From Acidobacteriota bacterium (GTDB lineage Bacteria; Acidobacteriota; Thermoanaerobaculia; Gp7-AA8), in contig JAFAOU010000143.1 in NCBI GenBank assembly GCA_019247495.1, positions 1 to 50,413 on the forward strand: a stretch of DNA of 50,413 nucleotides, read 5' to 3'. Below are positions 34,147-40,270 of this stretch, one piece after another. The notes under the pieces are model-generated. The model was not told where the DNA came from. It made no database searches and was given only the letters and a program-made list of their open reading frames with translations. The stretch's first letter is position 1, and every line of letters begins with the position of its first letter. Made by a program: the position numbers and the translations under genes.

Positions 34147-35130
34147 ATGGAATCCAGTCTCGAGATCGGTTTTTTGCGTGTCGCGGAAAAAGCGGCCATC
34201 GCTGCCGCGCGCACGATGGGCTACGGCAAACGGAAGTACTCCGACCAGGTGGCCGTCGAATCGATGCGTGAGGAGCTGAACCGGCTCAAGATGCGCGGCA
34301 CGGTCGTCATCGGCGAGGGCGAACGCGACAAAGCGCCCATGCTCTACGTCGGCGAGCCGCTCGGCCGCGGCTGGACCGAGGGCGAGATTTATCCCGAGAT
34401 CGACATCGCCGTCGATCCGCTCGAAGGCACGAACCTTTGCGCAACCGGCTCTGCGAATTCGATCGCGGTGCTTGCGGCGGCGGAAAAGGGTGGCCTGCTG
34501 AACGCGCCCGACGTTTACATGGACAAGATCGTGGTCGGCCCGACTGCGGCCGACTATGTGGATCTGAACAATTCAGTCGAAGAGAACCTCAATCAGATCG
34601 CCGAGGCCTTTCAGCGCGATGTCGATGAGTTGACGATCGTGGTCCTCGACCGCGAACGTCATCACGATCTGATCGCGCAGATCCGCGAAGCCGGCGCACG
34701 CATCAAGCTGATCACCGACGGCGATCTCTCCGCCGGCATCGCCGCCGCGGTGCGCGGCACAGGAATCCATGCCGCGATGGGCATCGGCGGCGCGCCCGAG
34801 GGTGTGCTGACGGCCGCCGCGATGCGCTGTTTGAACGGACGCATGCAAGGCCGCCTCAAGCCGCTGGAGAAATGGCAGGAGGAGCGTCTGAAGTCGATGG
34901 GCTACGTCGACGGCGAAAAGGTCTACGACACTTCCGAACTTGCCTCCGGCAACGACATCATCTTCTGCGCCACCGGCGTCACCGACGGCGACCTCCTGCG
35001 CGGCGTCCGCTTCTTCGGCGGCGGCATCAGGACCTCGTCGCTGTTCATGTCGCTGAAAACGAACAGCATTCGCTTCGTCGACACGATCCATCGCGAAGAG
35101 GGATCGAAGTTGGCGGTGAGTTTCGTTTAG
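34147..35130 (+). CDS. glpX: Class II fructose-1,6-bisphosphatase
   Basis: 327 residues of GlpX type, which hydrolyses fructose-1,6-bisphosphate in gluconeogenesis. Visible motifs are [29 protein letters not shown] with the metal-binding Asp pair, [21 protein letters not shown] and the FCATGVTDG segment. Length and order are normal. Cytoplasmic. A small hairpin (GTTTCGT-TTAG-ACGAAAC) wraps the stop codon, and a mosaic palindrome follows. Confidence 0.96.
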   Translation: MESSLEIGFLRVAEKAAIAAARTMGYGKRKYSDQVAVESMREELNRLKMRGTVVIGEGERDKAPMLYVGEPLGRGWTEGEIYPEIDIAVDPLEGTNLCATGSANSIAVLAAAEKGGLLNAPDVYMDKIVVGPTAADYVDLNNSVEENLNQIAEAFQRDVDELTIVVLDRERHHDLIAQIREAGARIKLITDGDLSAGIAAAVRGTGIHAAMGIGGAPEGVLTAAAMRCLNGRMQGRLKPLEKWQEERLKSMGYVDGEKVYDTSELASGNDIIFCATGVTDGDLLRGVRFFGGGIRTSSLFMSLKTNSIRFVDTIHREEGSKLAVSFV

Positions 35131-35137
35131 ACGAAAC
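35120..35137. terminator. Small hairpin at the glpX stop codon
   Basis: GTTTCGT (35120-35126) and ACGAAAC (35131-35137) are perfect complements around TTAG, which contains the TAG stop. No T-run follows. It may slow the ribosome or RNA polymerase; terminator function is uncertain. Confidence 0.35.
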
Positions 35138-35151
35138 GCAAACTCTCGGAA

Positions 35152-35427
35152 CTTGCCGCGTCAGCGGCGCGAAAGCCGCTGGAGGCGGCTCGTACGGTAG
35201 CCGGTGGTCCGAGCGAAGCGAGCGACCACCGGTTCACGATCGCGCGATGGTAGCCGACCGCGGCAGCGGTCGCGGAGGGAATTCACGCCGTCTGGTATTT
35301 GATCCGCGACCCCGCCGGGGTCGGTGACCGGTTGCCGGCGATTTTCCGGTGGTCGCGCGCGAAGCGCGAGACCACCGGCTACCTTTCGAAACGCCTCCGG
35401 CGTTTTGAGGAAGCGCGCCAGGCGGCG
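35152..35427. repeat. Second type of mosaic palindrome between glpX and the RluA gene
   Basis: Hairpins GCCGCGTCAGCGGC, CCGGTGGT…ACCACCGG (twice, at about 35202-35233 and 35350-35382), GACCGCGGCAGCGGTC, GACCCCGCCGGGGTC and GCGCCAGGCGGCGC stand in mirror order over about 275 bases. It fills nearly the whole interval between the convergent genes glpX and the RluA-family gene. No gene is present. Confidence 0.75.
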
Positions 35428-36285
35428 CTACGAGAACAGACTCCGAAACTGCTTCGGCAATGCGGCCGTGAACACCAGATGCTTCCCCGTCGTCGGATGA
35501 TCGAAGCCGAGGAGTTTGGCGTGGAGGCCGAGGCGGCCGAGGGGATTGGTTTTGGCGCCGTACATTTTGTCGCCTGCGACGGGATGGCCGGCTTCGGAGA
35601 GATGCGCTCGGATCTGGTTTTTCCGGCCGGTCTCCAGAGTCACTTCGAGCATCGAATGAGCGCCTTTCGTGTCGATCGTGCGGTAGTGCGTGATGGCGTG
35701 TTTCGCGTCGGGGTGCGTGTCGACGCTGACCATTTTCAAATCGCGCTGCTCGAGGAGATTCGATTCGATCGTCCCCTCCTTCGGCTCGATCACGCCTTCG
35801 ATGATGGCGACGTAAATCCGTTCGGCGCTGTGAATCATGAACTGTTCCTTCAGCCGCTCGCGGGCGAAGAAGTTCTTGGCGAACACGAGCACTCCGGACG
35901 TGTCGCGGTCGAGGCGGTGCACGACCTGGATGCGCTCCTCTCCGGCGCTGCCGAGGTATTCGTTGAGATAGGCCTGGGCCGTGGCTTCGCGCTCGCGCTC
36001 GGTGGCGACAGTCAACAGTCCGTGTGATTTGAGGATGACGATCACGTCGCGGTCTTCGTGGAGGATGGCGATGCCGGGCGGGAGGACGCGCTGGTCGGAG
36101 CGCGCCATGACCTCAACGATCTCGTCGGGATCGATGACGAGTTTCGCGTCCTTCTCCGTGCCGCCGTTGACGCGCACGCGTCCGTTCTGCAGCAACTGCC
36201 GCAGCGTGGTTCGCGAGGAGTCGGGATAGAGCGCCGCCAGGACGTCAAGCAGCGGCTGCGATTCGGTGCGCGGCACGCAGCGCAT
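35428..36285 (-). CDS. RluA-family 23S rRNA pseudouridine synthase
   Basis: The start at 36285 gives 285 residues. An N-terminal S4-like RNA-binding domain (about 15-65: SRTTLRQLLQNGRVRVNGG) is followed by the catalytic domain with the HRLDRDTSG motif, where the Asp after the Arg-Leu is the catalytic one. LETGRKNQIRAHL and GDKMYG are the other RluA landmarks. It isomerises specific uridines in 23S rRNA. RluA, RluC and RluD cannot be told apart. It is divergent from the AIM24-like gene with 43 bases between starts. Confidence 0.92.
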   Translation of the reverse strand: MRCVPRTESQPLLDVLAALYPDSSRTTLRQLLQNGRVRVNGGTEKDAKLVIDPDEIVEVMARSDQRVLPPGIAILHEDRDVIVILKSHGLLTVATEREREATAQAYLNEYLGSAGEERIQVVHRLDRDTSGVLVFAKNFFARERLKEQFMIHSAERIYVAIIEGVIEPKEGTIESNLLEQRDLKMVSVDTHPDAKHAITHYRTIDTKGAHSMLEVTLETGRKNQIRAHLSEAGHPVAGDKMYGAKTNPLGRLGLHAKLLGFDHPTTGKHLVFTAALPKQFRSLFS

Positions 36286-36300
36286 TCTGGCAGAGGCGAC

Positions 36301-36328
36301 GCTACAATCGCGCGCCAACGGAGGACGC
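36301..36328 (+). promoter_or_regulatory. Putative -10 and ribosome site before the AIM24-like gene
   Basis: GCTACAAT with TACAAT at 36303-36308 is followed by a ribosome site GGAGG at 36320-36324, five bases before ATG 36329. No good -35 found. Confidence 0.45.
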
Positions 36329-37072
36329 ATGGAATACAAGATCGTCGGCGACGTGATGCAGGCGCTGCAGATTGAACTGCATCAGAACGAAGAGTTGTAC
36401 GCCGAGGCGGGCGCGATGCTGTACATGGGTCCGGGGATCGATCTGCAGGCGCGCATGCAGGGCGGACTGATGAAAGGACTGATGCGCAAGTTCCTGGCCG
36501 GCGAATCGCTGTTCATGAGCGTCTTCCGCTGCGACAGGGCTTCCGCGCACATGGCCCTGGCCAATCCAATCGCGGGAAAGATCATCCCGATTCAGTTGAA
36601 CGGCAACACCATCCTGGCGGAGCGCAACGCGTACCTCTGCGCGATCGGCAACATCGATCTGACCGTCGCGTTCACGAAGAAGTTCGGCGCGGGCCTGTTC
36701 GGCGGCGAGGGATTTTTGTTGCAGAAGATCAGCGGGACCGGCCTCGTCTTCCTGCACGCGGGCGGCAACATGATCGAGTTCAACCTCGCGCCCGGCGAGC
36801 AGTTGCGCGTCGATACGGGATGCATCGTGTCGATGGCGGAGACGGTCGACTACGACATCCAGTTCGTCGGCGGATTCCGCAACGCGCTCTTCGGCGGCGA
36901 AGGACTCTTCTACGCGACACTGACGGGACCGGGACATGTGGTTCTGCAGACGTTGCCGTTCAGTCGTCTGGCGAACCGTTTGATGGCGGCGGCTGGGGGG
37001 CGGCGGGATGAGGCCAAGGGGTTGGGCGGGCTGGCTGGGGACGTTCTTGGGAACCTCATTTCCGGCGATTAG
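36329..37072 (+). CDS. AIM24/TIGR00266-like protein
   Basis: The start at 36329, with a GGAGG site, gives 247 residues. The beta-helical AIM24 fold is shown by QIELHQNEELYAEAGAMLYM, IIPIQLNGNTILAERNAYLC and FNLAPGEQLRVDTGCIVSM, and by the twice-repeated FGGEGLFYATLTG/FGGEGFLLQKISG segment. The family is widespread and its biochemical role is not clear; yeast AIM24 affects mitochondrial membrane organisation. Cytoplasmic or peripheral, no membrane segment. A family B palindrome follows its stop. Confidence 0.85.
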   Translation: MEYKIVGDVMQALQIELHQNEELYAEAGAMLYMGPGIDLQARMQGGLMKGLMRKFLAGESLFMSVFRCDRASAHMALANPIAGKIIPIQLNGNTILAERNAYLCAIGNIDLTVAFTKKFGAGLFGGEGFLLQKISGTGLVFLHAGGNMIEFNLAPGEQLRVDTGCIVSMAETVDYDIQFVGGFRNALFGGEGLFYATLTGPGHVVLQTLPFSRLANRLMAAAGGRRDEAKGLGGLAGDVLGNLISGD

Positions 37073-37081
37073 CGAGGGGAG

Positions 37082-37135
37082 ACGGTTCACGCGGAGACGC
37101 GGAGGAGCGGAGAAAACCTGCGCTCCGCGTGAAGG
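37082..37135. repeat. Palindromic element, family B (copy 2)
   Basis: GGTTCACGCGGAG, ACGCGGAG and GAGCGGAG units face CGCTCCGCGTGAAGG. Placed between the stop codons of the convergent AIM24-like and SIMPL genes. Confidence 0.85.
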
Positions 37136-37137
37136 GC

Positions 37138-37860
37138 TCACTTCATCGCAAACACCACCGACACCGTAAACGCCAGCTCTTCCGATCCGCTCTCCACCGG
37201 GACCTCGGACACTGCCTGCGCGGCCATGACGCGGCCTCCGGCGAATGGACGCGGCTGCGGAGTCGATGCTCCTCCCTCGGTGATGGCCATGGCTGGACCA
37301 AGCGTCCGGCCGGCGGCTTGCGCGAGGAGCGTGGCTTTCGCGCGCGCGTCGGCGAAGGCAGCGCGCAGACCTTCATCGCGTCCGCGGGCCGGATCGGAAA
37401 CGGAGAATGACAGTCCGGATGATTGGTTGACGCCCGCGGCGATCGCCGCTTGCAGCAGCTTGCCGGCGCTGGCGATCTCTTTCTTCGTGACCGTGATGCT
37501 GTTCGAAACCTGGTAGCCGAGGAGTCGCGGAAGCTTCCCTTGCTGCTGCTGGCTGTAATCCTGCTGTGGAAAGATCGAGAAGTTCGAGGTCTGAATCTCG
37601 TCCGGCTTCGCGCCGGCGTTCTTCAGCGCGGCGATGACGGCGGCAACTTTCGCGTTGTTCTCGTTCACCGCCTCCTCTACCGTCGGCGAGATGGTCTGAA
37701 CTGCGACGTTGAACGAGAAGCGGTCCGGCGTCGTGGTCACGCGGGCCGAGCCGGTGACACTGACTGTGTCGACAGGCGCCGGCTCGCGCGGCGGGTTGGT
37801 CTGCGCAAATGCGGTCATGGAAACTGCAATAGAGAGCGACGCAAACAGAAATCGTTTCAT
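37138..37860 (-). CDS. SIMPL (DUF541) domain exported protein
   Basis: The start at 37860, with a GGAGG site at 8 bases, gives 240 residues with signal peptide (RFLFASLSIAVSMTAFA). The DUF541 core shows VSVTGSARVTTTPDRFSFNVAVQT, NNAKVAAVIAALKNAG and QTSNFSIFPQQDYS. Family members are periplasmic or outer-membrane proteins (BP26, YggE) with roles in oxidative stress and unknown ligands. The C-terminal strand motif ELAFTVSVVFAMK is typical. Convergent with the AIM24-like gene. Confidence 0.9.
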   Translation of the reverse strand: MKRFLFASLSIAVSMTAFAQTNPPREPAPVDTVSVTGSARVTTTPDRFSFNVAVQTISPTVEEAVNENNAKVAAVIAALKNAGAKPDEIQTSNFSIFPQQDYSQQQQGKLPRLLGYQVSNSITVTKKEIASAGKLLQAAIAAGVNQSSGLSFSVSDPARGRDEGLRAAFADARAKATLLAQAAGRTLGPAMAITEGGASTPQPRPFAGGRVMAAQAVSEVPVESGSEELAFTVSVVFAMK

Positions 37861-37895
37861 GGGGCTACCTCCAAGTTTCAAAACATCATCGGCAC

Positions 37896-37917
37896 GCTAC
37901 AATGCGCGCCTCCAAAT
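37896..37917 (+). promoter_or_regulatory. Promoter module before the ferredoxin gene (TACAAT, then GCGCCTCCAAAT)
   Basis: TACAAT at 37898-37903, then GCGCGCCTCCAAAT. It matches the glpX module at 34106 in 18 of about 22 positions. ATG is at 37965, so the leader is about 55 bases. Confidence 0.5.
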
Positions 37918-37964
37918 CTGCGACGCGCGTGCCGCTCGCGGCGTTTCACGGAGACAACGTACGA

Positions 37965-38195
37965 ATGGCTGATCCCAACGACAGGGTACCGGGACAGGTA
38001 CCCGGGCGGTACTACGTCGATACGCAGTGTATCGATTGCGATCTCTGCCGCGAGACCGCGCCGGCCAACTTCCAGCGCAACGACGAGGAAGGCTTTTCCT
38101 ACGTCTACAAACAGCCGGAGACTCCGGAAGAAGAGACGCTGTCGAAAGACGCGCTGGACAACTGCCCGGTGGAAGCGATTGGAAACGATGGGTAG
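37965..38195 (+). CDS. Single-cluster [4Fe-4S] or [3Fe-4S] ferredoxin
   Basis: 76 residues from ATG 37965; the 21-residue upstream frame overlaps the promoter. Cluster ligands are CIDCDLC and the distant C of CPVEAIG, and the family hallmark RYYVDTQCIDCDLC…APANF…GFSYVYKQP is of the 'divergent' ferredoxins (YdiT/FixX-like). The end of the frame (TAG at 38193-38195) is formed by the first bases of the family E element. Confidence 0.87.
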   Translation: MADPNDRVPGQVPGRYYVDTQCIDCDLCRETAPANFQRNDEEGFSYVYKQPETPEEETLSKDALDNCPVEAIGNDG

Positions 38196-38370
38196 TGGAT
38201 CAGTAGATTAGTAGATTAGTGGATCAGTAGATTAGAGGTATGCGACCAGGTCGCGTTCTGATCCACGATCGACTGGTTCTCACGTCCTGGATCAATCGAG
38301 TCGTAGCGATAGATCAGGATGTGACCTTACCCCTCTGATCTACTGATCCACTAATCGACTAATCCACTGC
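38193..38370. repeat. Family E palindromic element (178 bp, long terminal arms)
   Basis: Left arm 38193-38241 is made of AGTGGATC/AGTAGATT octads. Right arm 38330-38369 is its reverse complement (GATCTACTGATCCACTAATC-type). An 88-base centre is not repeated. Both convergent genes end in or next to an arm: the ferredoxin TAG is in the left arm, and the response-regulator stop (38372) lies two bases past the right. No coding potential. It looks like a miniature element. Confidence 0.85.
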
Positions 38371-38371
38371 T

Positions 38372-38803
38372 TCAGTGCGTTTTCTTGTCCACGCTCACCT
38401 GATCGTGCCAGTTCTCGGCGAGCAGGACCTCGATCAGCTCCTGCAGCTCTTCCATGTGGAACGGCTTGGTCAGTGCGGCGGTGCGGTTGTTGCCCTTGGT
38501 GATGGTGAGGATGTCGCCCTTGCCTGAGGCGACGACGACCGGCGTCTGTTTGCCCTGCGCGATGAACCAAGCGATCCACTCCTCGCCGCTCATGCCGCCT
38601 GGGAGATTGAGGTCGAGCAGGATCAGGCGCGTGTCGGGATTGCGCTGCAGCAGCGACATCCCTTCGCTCGCGCCCGTTGCCGAGAGCACCTCGTAGCCGC
38701 GTTTCTGCAGGTACGACTTGTACAGCGCAAGTACCTCGGGGTCGTCTTCGATGGCGAGGATCTTGTTCACGTCGTTCGACTGTCTGGCTGCTTCGGTCAT
38801 CAT
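38372..38803 (-). CDS. Single-domain CheY-like response regulator
   Basis: Start 38803 is chosen for its AGGAG ribosome site; 143 residues. Receiver domain only: acidic pair in AIEDDPEV, phospho-acceptor in LLDLNLPGG, and conserved Lys in LTKPFHMEEL. A hydrophilic tail (NWHDQVSVDKKTH) follows, with no output domain, so it acts through protein contact or phosphotransfer. No kinase neighbour in the immediate area. Confidence 0.85.
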   Translation of the reverse strand: MMTEAARQSNDVNKILAIEDDPEVLALYKSYLQKRGYEVLSATGASEGMSLLQRNPDTRLILLDLNLPGGMSGEEWIAWFIAQGKQTPVVVASGKGDILTITKGNNRTAALTKPFHMEELQELIEVLLAENWHDQVSVDKKTH

Positions 38804-38863
38804 GAGTAAGCTCCTGGGCGGTTCAGGCCGACTCATGCGAAAGGCGTGCTAACCTCGAAATCG

Positions 38864-39130
38864 ATGGGGATCGCCCTTTGGATGACCTGCGCCGCGTCGG
38901 TCTTTTTCGCGATTCGCCTCGTCCGATTCGGGCGGCCCGAGGGGTGGATCCGCGAGCTTTTCACCGTCGTCATCGGCGCTCTCGTGCTCGGCGGCGTGGG
39001 GACGGCACTCGACTTTGGCGGATGGAACGAGTTGGACTGGCGCGCCGGCCTCTTCGTCCTCTTCGGCTGCGTGGCCCTTGCCGGCGTCCTTCGTATCTGC
39101 CTCCCCCCGCGTCACCGCGGCTCCGCGTGA
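38864..39130 (+). CDS. Small membrane protein, unknown function
   Basis: 88 residues from ATG 38864 (GTG at 38846 is possible). Three hydrophobic segments (IALWMTCAASVFFAIRLV, LFTVVIGALVLGGVGTAL, AGLFVLFGCVALAGVLRI). No family recognised. The C-terminal PPRHRGSA and the stop codon are read from a half family B repeat (39107-39130). Confidence 0.55.
   Translation: MGIALWMTCAASVFFAIRLVRFGRPEGWIRELFTVVIGALVLGGVGTALDFGGWNELDWRAGLFVLFGCVALAGVLRICLPPRHRGSA
39107..39130. repeat. Half element of family B
   Basis: CCGCGGCTCCGCGTGA matches the right arm of the 43300 copy. It provides the last residues and the TGA of the small membrane protein. Its left-arm partner is missing. Confidence 0.6.
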
Positions 39131-39134
39131 AACA

Positions 39135-39152
39135 ACGGTACACATGTACCGT
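39135..39152. promoter_or_regulatory. Palindrome before the two-gene RHH-like operon
   Basis: ACGGTACACATGTACCGT pairs at 16 of 18 positions and lies 15 bases before the ATG at 39167. It is likely an operator; the first gene product may bind it. Confidence 0.45.
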
Positions 39153-39166
39153 GGTACCATTCGCGC

Positions 39167-39430
39167 ATGGCAACCATTGAACGCGTCCAGACCGGCATGC
39201 GCATCGAGAAGCGCGTCCTGAAAGTCCTCAAAGCGATGGCCGAGGTGCATGACCTCTCGCTCGGAGACCTGATCGAGGGGATCGTGCTGCACTCCTTCGA
39301 AGGGAAAACTCCCTTCGGGGACGAGTCGCTGAAGAAGATCGCCGATCTGAAAAAAATCTACGGCCTCACGCTCAACGCCGCCGACTCGCACAAGCTGATC
39401 GAAGAACCGAAGAAAGGGAAGCGCCGATGA
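39167..39430 (+). CDS. Small protein, possible ribbon-helix-helix DNA-binding fold
   Basis: 87 residues, basic, with TGMRIEKRVLKVLKAMAEVHDLSLGDLIEGIVLHSFEG, a strand plus two helices as in RHH repressors, and a Lys-rich C-terminus. No named family. It overlaps the next gene by 4 bases (ATGA), which is a typical arrangement of antitoxin-like or regulator pairs. A palindrome precedes it. Confidence 0.55.
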   Translation: MATIERVQTGMRIEKRVLKVLKAMAEVHDLSLGDLIEGIVLHSFEGKTPFGDESLKKIADLKKIYGLTLNAADSHKLIEEPKKGKRR

Positions 39431-39831
39431 ACGACCGCGACTTTGCCACCGCCTTCGAACGCTGCGAGATCGCAGGCGACGACTTTCATCATCGCGATCA
39501 CGTCCGGCTGGCGTGGACCTATCTCCGCGACTTGCCGCTGCTCGATGCGCTCACGCGTTTCACCACCTCGCTCAAGCGATTCGCCGCGCACAACGGCGCC
39601 GACGGCCTGTATCACGAGACGATCACGTGGGCGTATCTGCTGCTGATCCACGAGCGGATGGAGCGCAATCCCGCCGGCGATTTTGATTCGTTCGCGGCCA
39701 CGAACCCGGATCTGTTCGCGTGGAAGCCGTCGATCCTCGATCAATACTACGACCAGGAAACGCTCGACTCCCCTCTCGCCCGACGGACCTTCGTGATGCC
39801 TACGAAGGCGACATACGAAACTCTTCGTTGA
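39427..39831 (+). CDS. Conserved hypothetical protein with FHHRDHVRLAW motif
   Basis: 134 residues, cytoplasmic, mostly helical. The FHHRDHVRLAWTYL and ITWAYLLLIHERM stretches with conserved His/Asp resemble a small family found across bacteria, but I cannot name a function. It is translationally coupled to the preceding small basic protein. Its 3' end overlaps the first blaI operator. Confidence 0.6.
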   Translation: MNDRDFATAFERCEIAGDDFHHRDHVRLAWTYLRDLPLLDALTRFTTSLKRFAAHNGADGLYHETITWAYLLLIHERMERNPAGDFDSFAATNPDLFAWKPSILDQYYDQETLDSPLARRTFVMPTKATYETLR

Positions 39832-39850
39832 CATCCACGAAAAACTTCGT
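39815..39850. promoter_or_regulatory. Two BlaI-type operator dyads
   Basis: ACGAA-ACTC-TTCGT (39815-39828) and ACGAA-AAAC-TTCGT (39837-39850) share the ACGAA-N4-TTCGT form and are 22 bases apart (two helical turns). They flank the -35 and reach into the -10, so bound repressor would block RNA polymerase. The 22-base spacing and the gene order point to autoregulation by BlaI. Confidence 0.7.
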
Positions 39851-39855
39851 ATGAT
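39828..39855 (+). promoter_or_regulatory. Strong sigma-70 promoter of blaI-blaR1
   Basis: TTGACA (39828-39833), 16 bases, TATGAT (39850-39855). The best promoter match in the window. ATG of blaI is at 39881, after the ribosome site GAGGA. Confidence 0.75.
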
Positions 39856-39880
39856 TGGCTGCGTACAAGAGGAAATGATC

Positions 39881-40270
39881 ATGAGCGACCGACAGCCACC
39901 ACGACCTACCGACTCCGAACTGGCCATCCTGGGAGTGCTCTGGGAACGCGGACCGAGCACCGTCCGCGACGTCCACGAGCAACTCAACAAGGATGGCGCC
40001 ACCGGCTACACCACAGTCCTCAAACTCCTGCAGATCATGACCGAGAAGGGACTGGTCGTCCGCGACGAGAGCGAGCGCGCGCACGTCTACGAATCGCGTT
40101 ACGGCGAACAGAAGACGCAGCGCCAGCTCCTGACCGATCTGGCCGAGCGTGCCTTTGGCGGTTCGGCCACGAAGCTGGTCATGCAGGCCCTCTCCGGACG
40201 CAAAGCAAACGCCGCCGAGTTGAACGCGATCCGCGAACTGCTCGACACCCTCGAAGGAGAATCGCGATGA
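39881..40270 (+). CDS. blaI: BlaI/MecI-type transcriptional repressor
   Basis: ATG 39881 has a GAGGA site at 7 bases; 129 residues. The winged helix is shown by PTDSELAILGVLWERGPSTVRDVHEQL and GYTTVLKLLQIMTEKGLVVRDE. The C-terminal helices for dimerisation contain the region normally cut on induction. It should repress the promoter in front of it until the sensor peptidase, encoded next with a 4-base overlap, inactivates it. No beta-lactamase gene is in the window, so the signal may be other than beta-lactam. Confidence 0.93.
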   Translation: MSDRQPPRPTDSELAILGVLWERGPSTVRDVHEQLNKDGATGYTTVLKLLQIMTEKGLVVRDESERAHVYESRYGEQKTQRQLLTDLAERAFGGSATKLVMQALSGRKANAAELNAIRELLDTLEGESR

